A stretch of 64,000 nucleotides of DNA. Origin: Gilvimarinus algae (lineage in GTDB: Bacteria; Pseudomonadota; Gammaproteobacteria; Pseudomonadales; Cellvibrionaceae). Under the pieces are notes generated by a model. That model had not been told where the DNA came from, ran no database searches, and was given only the letters and a program-made list of their open reading frames with translations. Both the position numbers and the translations under genes were made by a program. Location: assembly GCF_030518215.1 (NCBI RefSeq), contig NZ_JAULRT010000035.1, positions 310,001 through 374,000 on the forward strand, given 5' to 3'. Positions 42,841-51,494 of the stretch are shown one piece after another. How positions within the stretch are numbered: position 1 is the stretch's first letter; every line of letters begins with the position of its first letter.

Positions 42841-44052
42841 ATGTCCCTTAACCAACGTCTTGTCGGGCTGGCCATTGGCGCCGGCCTGACGCTGTCCGTT
42901 TCCCTGGCCCAGGCCGGTGCGCGCGAGCAAGCGCTGCAAATCCATTCTCGCGTGGCCGGCGTGCCGCCCAGCGAGGCCGTCTTGCTGACCATGACCGACC
43001 ATATCAACTCGGGCGATGTGGCGGCCGCCGTGCGCCTGGCCATGGACAACGACGGCTTCTACCGCGCCACCTTAAAAACCATGGCCACGCCCTGGACCAA
43101 CCGCGACTTTACCCCCTTTGCCCCGCTCAACGACTACACGGCCACGGTGATGGGGCTGGTGCGCGATGAAAAAGACTTTCGCCAGTTGCTCTACGCCGAC
43201 GTGCTCTATACCGGCGCCGCCAACCTCAGCCTGCCAGCCTACAGCAATGCCAATAACGCTCACTACCAAGCGCTGGAAGACGCCGATGTTGAGCTCAAAG
43301 ATGCGCTCACCGAGCGCAGTCAGTCCAGCCTGACCGGGCTGCCCAGCGAGGCCACCGCGGGCGTGATGACCAGCCGCGCCGGGGCCAAGGCCTTCTTTTA
43401 CGCGGGCACCAACCGCGCCATGTTCCGCTTTACCCTGCTCAACCATTTGTGTCGCGACCTGGAGCAGGTACACGACACCACCCGCATTCCCGACCGCATT
43501 CGCCAGGACGTCAGCCGCAGCCCCGGCGGCGACAGCCGGGTGTTCCTAAACAACTGCGTCGGCTGCCACGCGGGCATGGACCCCATGGCCCAGGCCTTTG
43601 CCTACTACGATTACGAATACGACATGGCCGCCGACCCGGACGCCGAGTTTGGCGCTATCCACTACAACGGCACCGGCGAAACCGACCCGGCCACCGGCAC
43701 CCGGGTAGAGGCCAAATACCACATCAACGCCGGCACCTTCGCCCCCGGCTACATCACCCCCGATGACCAGTGGGACAACTACTGGCGCGCTGGCCCCAAC
43801 GCCATACTCCAGTGGGACCCGAGCCTCGAAGGCAGCGGTGCTGGCGCCAAGAGCCTGGGGATGGAGCTGGCGCACTCCGGTGCCTTTGCCAGCTGCCAGG
43901 TGGAAAAAGTCTTTACCAAAGTCTGCCTGCGCAAGCCCGGCAACAGCGCCGACCGCGCCTTGGTAGCCAGTGCCACCAGCGCCTTTGCGGCCAGTGGCTA
44001 TAACCTTAAACAGGTGTTTATCGACACCGCCGACTACTGCAAGGGTGAATAA
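42841..44052 (+). CDS. Secreted c-type cytochrome protein (monoheme)
   Basis: 403 residues with signal peptide (LAIGAGLTLSVSLAQA). One heme site, C239-VGC-H243, sits in FLNNCVGCHAGMDPMAQAFA, which resembles the C-terminal cysteine block of DUF1588/DUF1585-type planctomycete cytochromes. Late cysteines in SCQVEKVFTKVCLRKPG may form a disulfide. First gene of the plus-strand operon, one base ahead of the LamG protein gene. Confidence 0.82.
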   Translation: MSLNQRLVGLAIGAGLTLSVSLAQAGAREQALQIHSRVAGVPPSEAVLLTMTDHINSGDVAAAVRLAMDNDGFYRATLKTMATPWTNRDFTPFAPLNDYTATVMGLVRDEKDFRQLLYADVLYTGAANLSLPAYSNANNAHYQALEDADVELKDALTERSQSSLTGLPSEATAGVMTSRAGAKAFFYAGTNRAMFRFTLLNHLCRDLEQVHDTTRIPDRIRQDVSRSPGGDSRVFLNNCVGCHAGMDPMAQAFAYYDYEYDMAADPDAEFGAIHYNGTGETDPATGTRVEAKYHINAGTFAPGYITPDDQWDNYWRAGPNAILQWDPSLEGSGAGAKSLGMELAHSGAFASCQVEKVFTKVCLRKPGNSADRALVASATSAFAASGYNLKQVFIDTADYCKGE

Positions 44053-44053
44053 G

Positions 44054-46531
44054 ATGGCGGCGCTCAAACACCACCTCGGCTCTCTGATTCTCGCGCTGGC
44101 CGGCGCCACCTTGATAGCCGGCTGCGGCTCCGACAGCGGCGAGGCCACCACACCCAACGTCAACCCCGGCAACGGCGGCGGCAACCCGGGCAACAGCTAC
44201 GACGGCCCGGCCCCGCAAACCGAAGACATCCAGCTCTACAAGCTGCACATCTGGGACAACCTGGCGGTGGAAGAGCGCTGCGGCGCCTGCCACGGCACCG
44301 GCGGCCAGTTGCCGAGTTTTGTCCGCGCCGACGACATCAACCAGGCCTATAGTGCGGGCGCACCTCTGGTGGACTTGGGCACACCCCAGTTATCCACCCT
44401 GGTGACCAAAGTCGCCGGTGGCCACAACTGCTGGCTGGCCAGCGCCACCGCTTGCGCCGACATTATCGAGGGCTATATCACCAGCTGGGCCAGCAGCACC
44501 GGCTCGCTCACCAACGAGATTGTGCTTCTGCCGCCCGAGGACAGAGAGGTGGGCGAGAGCAAGAACTTCACCGCCGACCCGGGCGCCTTTACCAGCACCG
44601 TCTACCCGCTGCTGTCACAGTACTGCAGCGCCTGCCACGCCGAAGACGCCCCTTTGCAGCAGCAACCCTACATCGGCAGCGACGATGTGCAGGTTTCCTA
44701 CGAGGCGGCGCGCAGCCGCATCCGCCTGGACAGCGCCGCCGACTCGCGGCTGGTGCAGCGCCTGGGGCTCGAGAGCCACAACTGCTGGAGCGGCAGCTGC
44801 GCCTCGGACGCGGCCACCATGGCAGCCGCCATTGAAGCCTTTGTCGAGAGCCTGCCGGTCACTCAGGTGGACCCTGACCTGGTCATCAGCAAGGCCCTGC
44901 AACTGGGCGACGGCATCATCGCCAGCTCCGGCGGGCGGGTTGAGAGCAATGTAATTGCCAAGTACGAGTTTAAAACCGGCCAGGGCAGCGTCGCCTACGA
45001 CACCAGCGGCGTGGAGCCGGCCGCTGACCTGAGCATCAGCGGCGAGGTGGACTGGATGTCTAGCTGGGGCCTACGCATCGTCGACGGCAAGGCCCAGGCT
45101 TCCACCGCCAGCAGCCGCAAGTTGTTCGACCTGATTACCGCCACCGGCGAGTACACTATTGAGGCCTGGGTGATTCCCGATAACGTCACCCAGGAAGAGG
45201 CGCGCATCGTCAGCTACTCCGGCAGCACCCAGGTGCGCAACTTCACCCTGGGCCAGACGCTCTACAACTACGACTTCTTTCACAGAAGCTCCACCACCGA
45301 TGGCAACGGCATGCCCGCGCTCTCCACGGCCGACGCCGACGAGCGCCTGCAGGCCAGCCTGCAGCACGCAGTGATCACCTTTGACCCCATTAACGGCCGG
45401 CGCATTTACGTCAACGGCGAATACACCGGCGATGTGGATGAAACCGAACCCGGCAACCTCAACGAATGGGATTCCAGCTACGCGCTGGTGGTGGGTAACG
45501 AGGTCTCCTCCGACCGCCTGTGGCGCGGCAGCCTGCGCTTTTTGGCCATCCACAACCGCGCCCTGCCGCCGGAGGCCATCGCCGCCAACTACGAGGTGGG
45601 CGTGGGGCAAAAGTACTTCCTGCTGTTTAACATCAGCCAGCACATCGGCCTGAGCCAGGCCTACATCGTCTTTCAGGTACAGCAGTTTGACGACTTCAGC
45701 TACCTGTTCAGCGAGCCTTTCTTTGCCAGCCTCGGCGATGAAGCCATACCCACGGTTCCGCTGGAGGGCATCCGCATCGGCATCAACGGCCGCGAGGCCA
45801 TCGTCGGCCAGGTGTTCGCCGCGCTCGACACCGAAATTGCCGCCACCGACTACGCCGAGGGCAAGCAGGATCTCTCGCGCCAGGGCGCCGTGATCGGCCT
45901 GGAACAGGGCGCCGAGCTGGACACCTTTTTCCTCACCTTTGACCGGCTCGGCGAGCACGAGTTTGTGCGGGTAGAGGCTGAGCCGCCCGCGCCCCAGCCA
46001 CCGGCGGACATTGCCGATCAGCCCGAAATCGGCATCAAGACCTTTGCCGAAATCGACGCCTCCCTCGCGGCCATGACCGGCGTCAGCCGCGCCACTGAAA
46101 GCGTACGGGCCACCTACCAAAAAGTGGAACAGCAGCTGCCTGTGGTGGCGCAAATGGAAGGGTTTTTGGCCGCGCAGCAGATGGGCATTACCCAGCTGGC
46201 GGTGGCCTACTGCAATGCGCTGGTGGACAACACCACCCTGCGCTCGCAGTTTTTCACAGGCTTTAACTTCAGCGCCGCCCCCAGCAGTGCCTTTGGCGGC
46301 GCCGGGCGAGCGCAGATCATCGACCCATTGCTCGGCGCGCTGGTCGCCGGTGAAGTAGAGGGCAGCGCCCTCGACAACCAACCGGCACCGGCACTGGTGC
46401 GCGCCGAACTCAACGGCCTGATCGACACCATGACCGCCTGCGGCGGCAACTGCGAAGCCGGCCGCACCGCCACCACCGTCAAAGCCACCTGCGCCGCCGC
46501 CATGGGCAGCGCGATTATGCTTGTTCATTAG
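44054..46531 (+). CDS. Diheme LamG-domain lipoprotein
   Basis: 825 residues. Lipobox TLIAGCGS, then two related cytochrome modules: C76-GAC-H80 with a later GGHNCW and C191-SAC-H195 with a later ESHNCW. Each has CxxCH, an HNCW and one more cysteine, a clear internal duplication. A LamG/concanavalin-like domain follows (about 330-520: TGEYTIEAWVIPDNVTQEEA, RRIYVNGEYTGDVDE, LRFLAIHNRALPPEAI). The C-terminal 300 residues are unrecognised. LamG suggests binding to a carbohydrate or protein surface. It is one base behind the first cytochrome gene. Confidence 0.85.
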   Translation: MAALKHHLGSLILALAGATLIAGCGSDSGEATTPNVNPGNGGGNPGNSYDGPAPQTEDIQLYKLHIWDNLAVEERCGACHGTGGQLPSFVRADDINQAYSAGAPLVDLGTPQLSTLVTKVAGGHNCWLASATACADIIEGYITSWASSTGSLTNEIVLLPPEDREVGESKNFTADPGAFTSTVYPLLSQYCSACHAEDAPLQQQPYIGSDDVQVSYEAARSRIRLDSAADSRLVQRLGLESHNCWSGSCASDAATMAAAIEAFVESLPVTQVDPDLVISKALQLGDGIIASSGGRVESNVIAKYEFKTGQGSVAYDTSGVEPAADLSISGEVDWMSSWGLRIVDGKAQASTASSRKLFDLITATGEYTIEAWVIPDNVTQEEARIVSYSGSTQVRNFTLGQTLYNYDFFHRSSTTDGNGMPALSTADADERLQASLQHAVITFDPINGRRIYVNGEYTGDVDETEPGNLNEWDSSYALVVGNEVSSDRLWRGSLRFLAIHNRALPPEAIAANYEVGVGQKYFLLFNISQHIGLSQAYIVFQVQQFDDFSYLFSEPFFASLGDEAIPTVPLEGIRIGINGREAIVGQVFAALDTEIAATDYAEGKQDLSRQGAVIGLEQGAELDTFFLTFDRLGEHEFVRVEAEPPAPQPPADIADQPEIGIKTFAEIDASLAAMTGVSRATESVRATYQKVEQQLPVVAQMEGFLAAQQMGITQLAVAYCNALVDNTTLRSQFFTGFNFSAAPSSAFGGAGRAQIIDPLLGALVAGEVEGSALDNQPAPALVRAELNGLIDTMTACGGNCEAGRTATTVKATCAAAMGSAIMLVH

Positions 46532-46551
46532 GATCAAACCGGAGCCAACCC

Positions 46552-48141
46552 ATGCGTAAAAGCAAACACCCCCTGCATCCGGATGCGCCCCTTAAGCTGA
46601 CCGACCACGGCCGGCCGGTGACGCGGCGCGATTTGATCTGCCAGGGCTTTCAAAAGGGCACGGCGGCGGTTCTGGGCGGCAGTGTGTTCAGCCTGTTTGC
46701 CAATCCGCGCTCAGCCGAGGCGGCGCTCTCGTCGGACTTGGCCGCCATGCGCGAGGCCTGCGGCATTGCTACCCAGGGTGCGGGCAAGATTCCGTTTATC
46801 TGTTTTGATTTGGCAGGCGGCGCCAATATCGCCGGCTCCAATGTGCTGGTGGGCGGCCCGGGCGGGCAAATGGATTTTCTGTCCACCGCCGGTTACAGCA
46901 AACAGGGCCTGCCGGGGGACATGACGCCCCAGAGCGGGCAGGGCACCTTTATCAATCAGGATCTGGGCCTCGCCTTTCACTCCGACAGCCAGATGCTGCG
47001 CGGGATTTTAGAGCGCATTGGCGCCGATCGCGCCGCCAGCATCAACGGAGCGGTGATTCCCGCCCGCTCGGAAAACGACACGGGCAACAACCCCCACAAC
47101 CCCATGTACGGCATTAACCGGGTGGGCGCCAACGGCTCGCTGCTGGCGCTGATCGGCTCGCGCGCCAGCGACTCGGGCGGCAACTCCCTGGCCCCGAGCA
47201 TGCTCTTCAACCCCGAGGTGCGCCCCACCAAGGTGGACCGCCCCAGCGATGTCTCTGGCCTTGTGGATGTAGGCGATCTGGTGGGCTTGCTCAGCCAGTC
47301 GGACACGGTTGCGGTGATGGAATCCATGTACCGCATCAGCAACGCCAAACTGGGCGCGGTAAACACCGGCAGCGCCCGCGATGCGGTACTAAAAGACCTG
47401 ATGCGCTGCGGCTATGTGAAGAGCGCGGACCTGGCCGACCGCTTCGGCAACCCCGCCGCCATTGATCCTGTGGCCGACCCGGACATTGTCGGCCCCGCCG
47501 GTATTTTCAGCTTTGACGAATTCGACTCCGACGGCGAGTTCCGCAAGGCCGCCTCGGTAATGAAACTGGTGGTGAACGGCTACGCCGGCGCCGGCACCAT
47601 TACCATGGGCGGTTACGACTATCACACCGGCGACCGCTCCACCGGCGAGATTCGCGACCTGCGCGCCGGGCGCTGCATTGGCGCCTGCCTGGAATACGCC
47701 GCCCGCGTGGGCGTGCCGATTATGGTGTATGTGTTTTCCGACGGCTCGGTCTTCTCCAACGGTATGCTGGACAACTCCGCCGAAGGTCGCGGCAAAGGCG
47801 TCTGGACCGGCGATAACCAGCAAACCGCCGCCAGCTTCTTTTTGGTCTACAACCCCAATGGTCGCCCGGGTATTGTCGGCGGCTCATTGGAAGAGCAGGC
47901 CATTCACCAGCAGCTGGGTTATATGCGCTCCAGCGGCGATGTCGAAACCGCCTCCAGCCCGGCCGCCAATAACGTAAATTTGCTGGTGGAAACGCTGGTG
48001 CTCAATTACATGGCGCTGCACGGTGAGCAGAATTTGTTTCCGACGCTGTTTCCCCAGCATGGGTTGGGCAATGCGAGTTTGATGGATCGGCTGACGGCGA
48101 TGATGCCGATTTGTGATGGGGTGATTGGGAATCCGGTTTAG
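46552..48141 (+). CDS. DUF1501-like twin-arginine exported protein
   Basis: 529 residues. The N-terminus has a twin-arginine-like signal (VTRRDLICQGFQKGTAAVLG). The core shows the DUF1501 style: PFICFDLAGGANIAGSNVLV, HSDSQMLRGILERIGADRA, GGYDYHTGDRSTGEIRD and VYVFSDGSVFSNGM, with the alkaline-phosphatase-like order of an early Asp and late His/Asp residues. DUF1501 proteins are often encoded with secreted cytochromes in planctomycetes and marine Gammaproteobacteria. GGAG stands before the ATG. Its last 33 coding bases are repeated exactly at 53503-53535. Confidence 0.8.
   Translation: MRKSKHPLHPDAPLKLTDHGRPVTRRDLICQGFQKGTAAVLGGSVFSLFANPRSAEAALSSDLAAMREACGIATQGAGKIPFICFDLAGGANIAGSNVLVGGPGGQMDFLSTAGYSKQGLPGDMTPQSGQGTFINQDLGLAFHSDSQMLRGILERIGADRAASINGAVIPARSENDTGNNPHNPMYGINRVGANGSLLALIGSRASDSGGNSLAPSMLFNPEVRPTKVDRPSDVSGLVDVGDLVGLLSQSDTVAVMESMYRISNAKLGAVNTGSARDAVLKDLMRCGYVKSADLADRFGNPAAIDPVADPDIVGPAGIFSFDEFDSDGEFRKAASVMKLVVNGYAGAGTITMGGYDYHTGDRSTGEIRDLRAGRCIGACLEYAARVGVPIMVYVFSDGSVFSNGMLDNSAEGRGKGVWTGDNQQTAASFFLVYNPNGRPGIVGGSLEEQAIHQQLGYMRSSGDVETASSPAANNVNLLVETLVLNYMALHGEQNLFPTLFPQHGLGNASLMDRLTAMMPICDGVIGNPV
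48105..48137. repeat. 33-bp direct repeat, left copy (3' end of DUF1501-like gene)
   Basis: The last bases of the DUF1501-like gene, from GCCGATTTGTGATGG to AATCCGGT, recur without mismatch at 53503-53535. The two copies bracket a 5.4-kb low-GC insert, as expected for the attachment-site duplication left by an element that integrated at a gene 3' end. Confidence 0.7.
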
Positions 48142-48220
48142 GTTTTTGCCTGCCGGCGGCGGATTGCGTCTTTGACGCTTTTGATTCGTCTTTCAGCGGT
48201 AGGGAAAGGGTTTCGCCCTT

Positions 48221-48438
48221 ACGGGCGAGTTACTTCTGTCACGCTACAGAAGTAACCAAGAGAGCGCCCCCAGAGATCCCGGCCTTCGGCTTCCCTCGCT
48301 CCGGTCTATTTTAGAGGGCCGTATCGACAGGCCCTCCCTGGCCTGACGATACTTGCGCAAACGTCCTGTTTGCTTACCCACTAAAATAGACCTCCACTCG
48401 GCTGGATCTATGGGGATTAAAGAGTAGTGCTTTGTAGC
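48221..48438. repeat. Structured intergenic repeat family A, copy 1
   Basis: A 218-base element related to 53570-53787 and 55030-55172. Hairpin 1: GTTACTTCTGT (48229-48239) with ACAGAAGTAAC (48246-48256). Outer helix: AGATCCCGGCC (48274-48284) with GGCTGGATCT (48400-48409). Second helix: GGTCTATTTTAG (48303-48314) with CTAAAATAGACC (48381-48392). Inside are GTATCG/CGATAC (48321-48326, 48347-48352) and GCAAAC/GTTTGC (48357-48362, 48368-48373). The 48142-48556 gap holds nothing else except a short AAGTAAACTGTCCCC motif near 48463. Confidence 0.8.
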
Positions 48439-48556
48439 ACAACTAAGGTCCAGATTGAATTAAGTAAACTGTCCCCAGAATTCTCCAGAATTCCTATATT
48501 TTTTCATAAGCCATAAAGCTGTGCTCCGACCCTTACAACTTTAGGTTTTTAAGTAT

Positions 48557-49888
48557 CTAACTATCAATTGAGAACTTATAAGCACCATAATCACCTGTTA
48601 CTCCGGTAATACGCAGGGTATAAGTTCCCGTCATTGGGGCTGTGTAACTCAACGTATAATCTTTTCTTCCTGTATATACGGTATCGTCTTCTATAATGCT
48701 CCCGTCGGGAGCAATAAACTCAACTTCAACCCGAATTCCTAAATTTTGTTTTTTGCTCAGTAAACGAAAGGCTGAGTTTCCAGCAACTTCGATCTTATAT
48801 TCCGCATAAGTATCTTCGGACAAAAAACCCTTTACTGTGTCCCCCCGCCCTAAGACATTGGCTTCACCGAGCAATTGTTCAGGCGTCGCTATTGTTTCCC
48901 ACTGAAAATTATATGTACCATAATCACCGGTCACACCCGTAATACGAAGAGTATACTCGCCCTCTGATGCCGCACCGTAACCCAATGAATAATCTTTATC
49001 GCCAGTGTACAGCGTGTCATCCTTTATCACTTTTCCATTGGGCGCTATAAATTCCACCCCAACCCGAAGTCCTTGGCTTTGTTTTTTACTTTTCAAACGA
49101 AAAGCCGTATTTCCTTTGACTATAACCGCATACTCAGCATAAGTATCTTCAGATACAAATCCATTAACAACATCTCCATGGCCTAAGACATTGGCTTCGC
49201 CGAGCAGTTGTTCAGGCGTCGCTATTATTTCCCACTGAAAATTATATGTACCATAATCACCGGTTACACCCGTAATACGAAGGGTATACTCACCCTCTGA
49301 TACCGAACCATAACCCAATGAATAATCTTTATCGCCAGTGTACAGGGTGTCATCCTTTATCACTTTTCCATTGGGCGCTATAAATTCCACCTCCACCCGA
49401 AGCCCTTGGTTTTGCTTTTTACTTTTCAAACGAAAGGCCGTGTTTCCTGTGGCTACAACCGTATATTCGGCATAAGTATCTTCAGATAAAAATCCATTAA
49501 CAGTATCGCCATGCCCTAAGATATTGACTTCACCGAGCAATTGTTCAGGCGTCGCTATTGTTTCCCACTGAAAATCATATGTCCCATAATCACCGGTCAC
49601 ACCCGTAATACGAAGAGTATACTCGCCCTCTGATGCCGCACCGTAACCCAATGAATAATCTTTATCGCCAGTGTACAGGGTGTCGTCCTTTATCACTTTT
49701 CCATTAGGCGCTATGAACTCCACCTCCACCCTAAGCCCTTGGTTTTGTTTTTTGCTTCGTAGACGAAAAGCTGTATTTCCCGTTACAATAATGGGTATGC
49801 TTTTTTCTTGACCCTCAGTTATTTCTCCTTCAAAAGTATTTGTATCATTATTTTTCATTTGGATTTTATTTTTTGAAATCTTACGTTT
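48557..49888 (-). repeat. Four tandem 333-bp coding repeats
   Basis: Units of exactly 333 bases (for example ACTGAAAATTATATGTAC at 48901, again at 49234 and, slightly changed, at 49567) code for the PPC-like units. The three inner units are nearly identical at DNA level, so they were copied or homogenised recently; the unit nearest the stop is diverged. Confidence 0.85.
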
Positions 49889-50572
49889 CTCTTCACTAAA
49901 CGCATTTGGGTCGCCTGAAGCTTCAATATGCTTTTCTATTTCCGACGAATATCCATCCATAACCGATTTTGTTATATCGGATATTGAATCCATCCTTAAA
50001 ACTCGCCCAACACCATCAGAGACCGACACCAACATTCCAAGTGGGTAACTTCCAATGTATACGATACTGCCACTCATCCCCTGAATTATTTCTTTGCTAG
50101 AGTCAGAAAGAGCCACATCGAAGTATGTGTGAAGATCTTTATTTACGATTCTTAGGTCAAACTCAGTTAAGGACCCGCTTTTCTTGCGAAAGCTCAAGGT
50201 GGCTTCTTGGCTTGCTGAAAGCAGTGTATTAACTCTCTTACCACCATCTTTCCACGATGAGTCCCGACACATTTTTGTGTAGTCGCTCGGCAGCAATATA
50301 AGCGCCAAGTCTTGAGGGTAAGAAGTTAAAAAACTTCCGTTAACATCACGCTCGTGTGGAGAGCTTACATAAATACCATCTGCATTCTCGACAACATGCT
50401 TAGGTGTGTAGACAAAGCAGTTTCCTCCTACCTCTCTAAGAATTCCTCTTCCTGATTGAAAGTCAGTTTCAATAACAACATCTGTCGCTTGGGCAAAGGA
50501 GATAAAAGTAAAAAAAAATAGAGCAATCCCTAAGTTCTTTATAAGTTCCACGTGATCATGCCATTTACTCAT
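48557..50572 (-). CDS. Secreted trypsin-like protein with four PPC-like repeats
   Basis: 671 residues. Signal peptide (LGIALFFFTFISFAQA), then a trypsin-like domain with H59 (YTPKHVV), D88 (QDLALILLP) and S167 (GMSGSIVY) in correct order. The rest is four tandem 111-residue units, each ending with YTLRITGVTGDYG and resembling the bacterial pre-peptidase C-terminal (PPC) beta-sandwich. The last unit is the most divergent. Codon use is AT-rich compared with the genome. Last gene of an operon with two unknown envelope proteins. A periplasmic or secreted protease or protease-like sensor is likely. Confidence 0.75.
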   Translation of the reverse strand: MSKWHDHVELIKNLGIALFFFTFISFAQATDVVIETDFQSGRGILREVGGNCFVYTPKHVVENADGIYVSSPHERDVNGSFLTSYPQDLALILLPSDYTKMCRDSSWKDGGKRVNTLLSASQEATLSFRKKSGSLTEFDLRIVNKDLHTYFDVALSDSSKEIIQGMSGSIVYIGSYPLGMLVSVSDGVGRVLRMDSISDITKSVMDGYSSEIEKHIEASGDPNAFSEEKRKISKNKIQMKNNDTNTFEGEITEGQEKSIPIIVTGNTAFRLRSKKQNQGLRVEVEFIAPNGKVIKDDTLYTGDKDYSLGYGAASEGEYTLRITGVTGDYGTYDFQWETIATPEQLLGEVNILGHGDTVNGFLSEDTYAEYTVVATGNTAFRLKSKKQNQGLRVEVEFIAPNGKVIKDDTLYTGDKDYSLGYGSVSEGEYTLRITGVTGDYGTYNFQWEIIATPEQLLGEANVLGHGDVVNGFVSEDTYAEYAVIVKGNTAFRLKSKKQSQGLRVGVEFIAPNGKVIKDDTLYTGDKDYSLGYGAASEGEYTLRITGVTGDYGTYNFQWETIATPEQLLGEANVLGRGDTVKGFLSEDTYAEYKIEVAGNSAFRLLSKKQNLGIRVEVEFIAPDGSIIEDDTVYTGRKDYTLSYTAPMTGTYTLRITGVTGDYGAYKFSIDS

Positions 50573-50588
50573 TTCTTAAATCCTTTTT

Positions 50589-51494
50589 CTATTCTGCCAA
50601 ATTAATTACTTTCAACCGCAGTAAGAACGTTATTATCACGCCGAAAAATTGAGCAAGTAAAAACAACGCAGATAGACTAATTGCAAGCTCATTATCATCA
50701 GATAGCCTATTTAAAAAACTAATTTTGATATTTCTAGCGGCAGATCGATAACTTTGTGCAAATACCTCGCCCCCCTCAACTACAACCACTCCCTCTAGGC
50801 CGCTTTCATCTTTGGTGGCTCTCAGGATTCCTCTCGCTGGGCGATCTTGCCCCGACATGGTCACCAAGTCTCCTCTTTGGAGGTCAATTGGGGTATGCTG
50901 AAACTCTGACTCGGTCAATATGGACCTTTCTTGTATTACTACGTGACCAGATAACAATAACGGAAAGTATGCATCGCTAGCATCTGAGACATTGCGCCCT
51001 ATTTTTATATCGCCATAAAGATTCATTGTAAAGACGGAATTCGTTTCATTCAGAGACAGTACAAACGACGTACATACCCCTAACGGAGAATCATTTAGTT
51101 TTCCTCCTGATTTGGAGAAATTCTCTCCCTGTACGTCAATTCGTATATCTGACGATCCAAATCTAGTTATACTGACGGTCGAACCTGGGTCGAACACCAG
51201 TACGCTTTCACTTTCTGCCCATTCTGAAAATGAATCCCCACAATGTTCTGATAACTTGTAAGCTTTCAACAGAACTCCCGACGCATTATTATTAGACGGA
51301 TAATAGGTATAGCTTTCTGACTCGACTAAAATTGAGTACTTAGCGTCTTCGCTTACTTTTCCAACTACTGCCATTATGAAAAGTACAGTGAACGCTGCCA
51401 TGACAGAAATAAAGAATATGATGAGAATAATTGTAGATTTATGTAAGCGATCAAGCTCCAAGTATCTGATAGCGGTTTTCAGTTTTTTCTTCAT
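50589..51494 (-). CDS. Membrane protein of unknown function with large external domain
   Basis: 301 residues. One membrane helix near the N-terminus (TIILIIFFISVMAAFTVLFI) and one near the C-terminus (AISLSALFLLAQFFGVIITF) bracket about 210 residues predicted outside the cytoplasm, with cysteines at SEHCGD and LGVCTSF. The domain is beta-rich (SVLVFDPGSTVSITRFGSSD, GLEGVVVVEGGEVFAQSYRS) and recalls FecR-like periplasmic sheets, but I cannot assign a family. It lies 16 bases before the trypsin-like gene and shares TAATG with the gene before it. AT-rich. Confidence 0.7.
   Translation of the reverse strand: MKKKLKTAIRYLELDRLHKSTIILIIFFISVMAAFTVLFIMAVVGKVSEDAKYSILVESESYTYYPSNNNASGVLLKAYKLSEHCGDSFSEWAESESVLVFDPGSTVSITRFGSSDIRIDVQGENFSKSGGKLNDSPLGVCTSFVLSLNETNSVFTMNLYGDIKIGRNVSDASDAYFPLLLSGHVVIQERSILTESEFQHTPIDLQRGDLVTMSGQDRPARGILRATKDESGLEGVVVVEGGEVFAQSYRSAARNIKISFLNRLSDDNELAISLSALFLLAQFFGVIITFLLRLKVINLAE

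Noticed and set aside
45071-46537. 488-codon minus-strand frame opposite the LamG lipoprotein gene
   Set aside because: Low-complexity Gly/Ala/His composition; the sense strand has signal, heme motifs and LamG strands.
48557-49888. Regular 333-bp repeats taken as a possible CRISPR or satellite array
   Set aside because: The units are in-frame coding repeats of PPC-like domains; period and lack of spacers exclude CRISPR.
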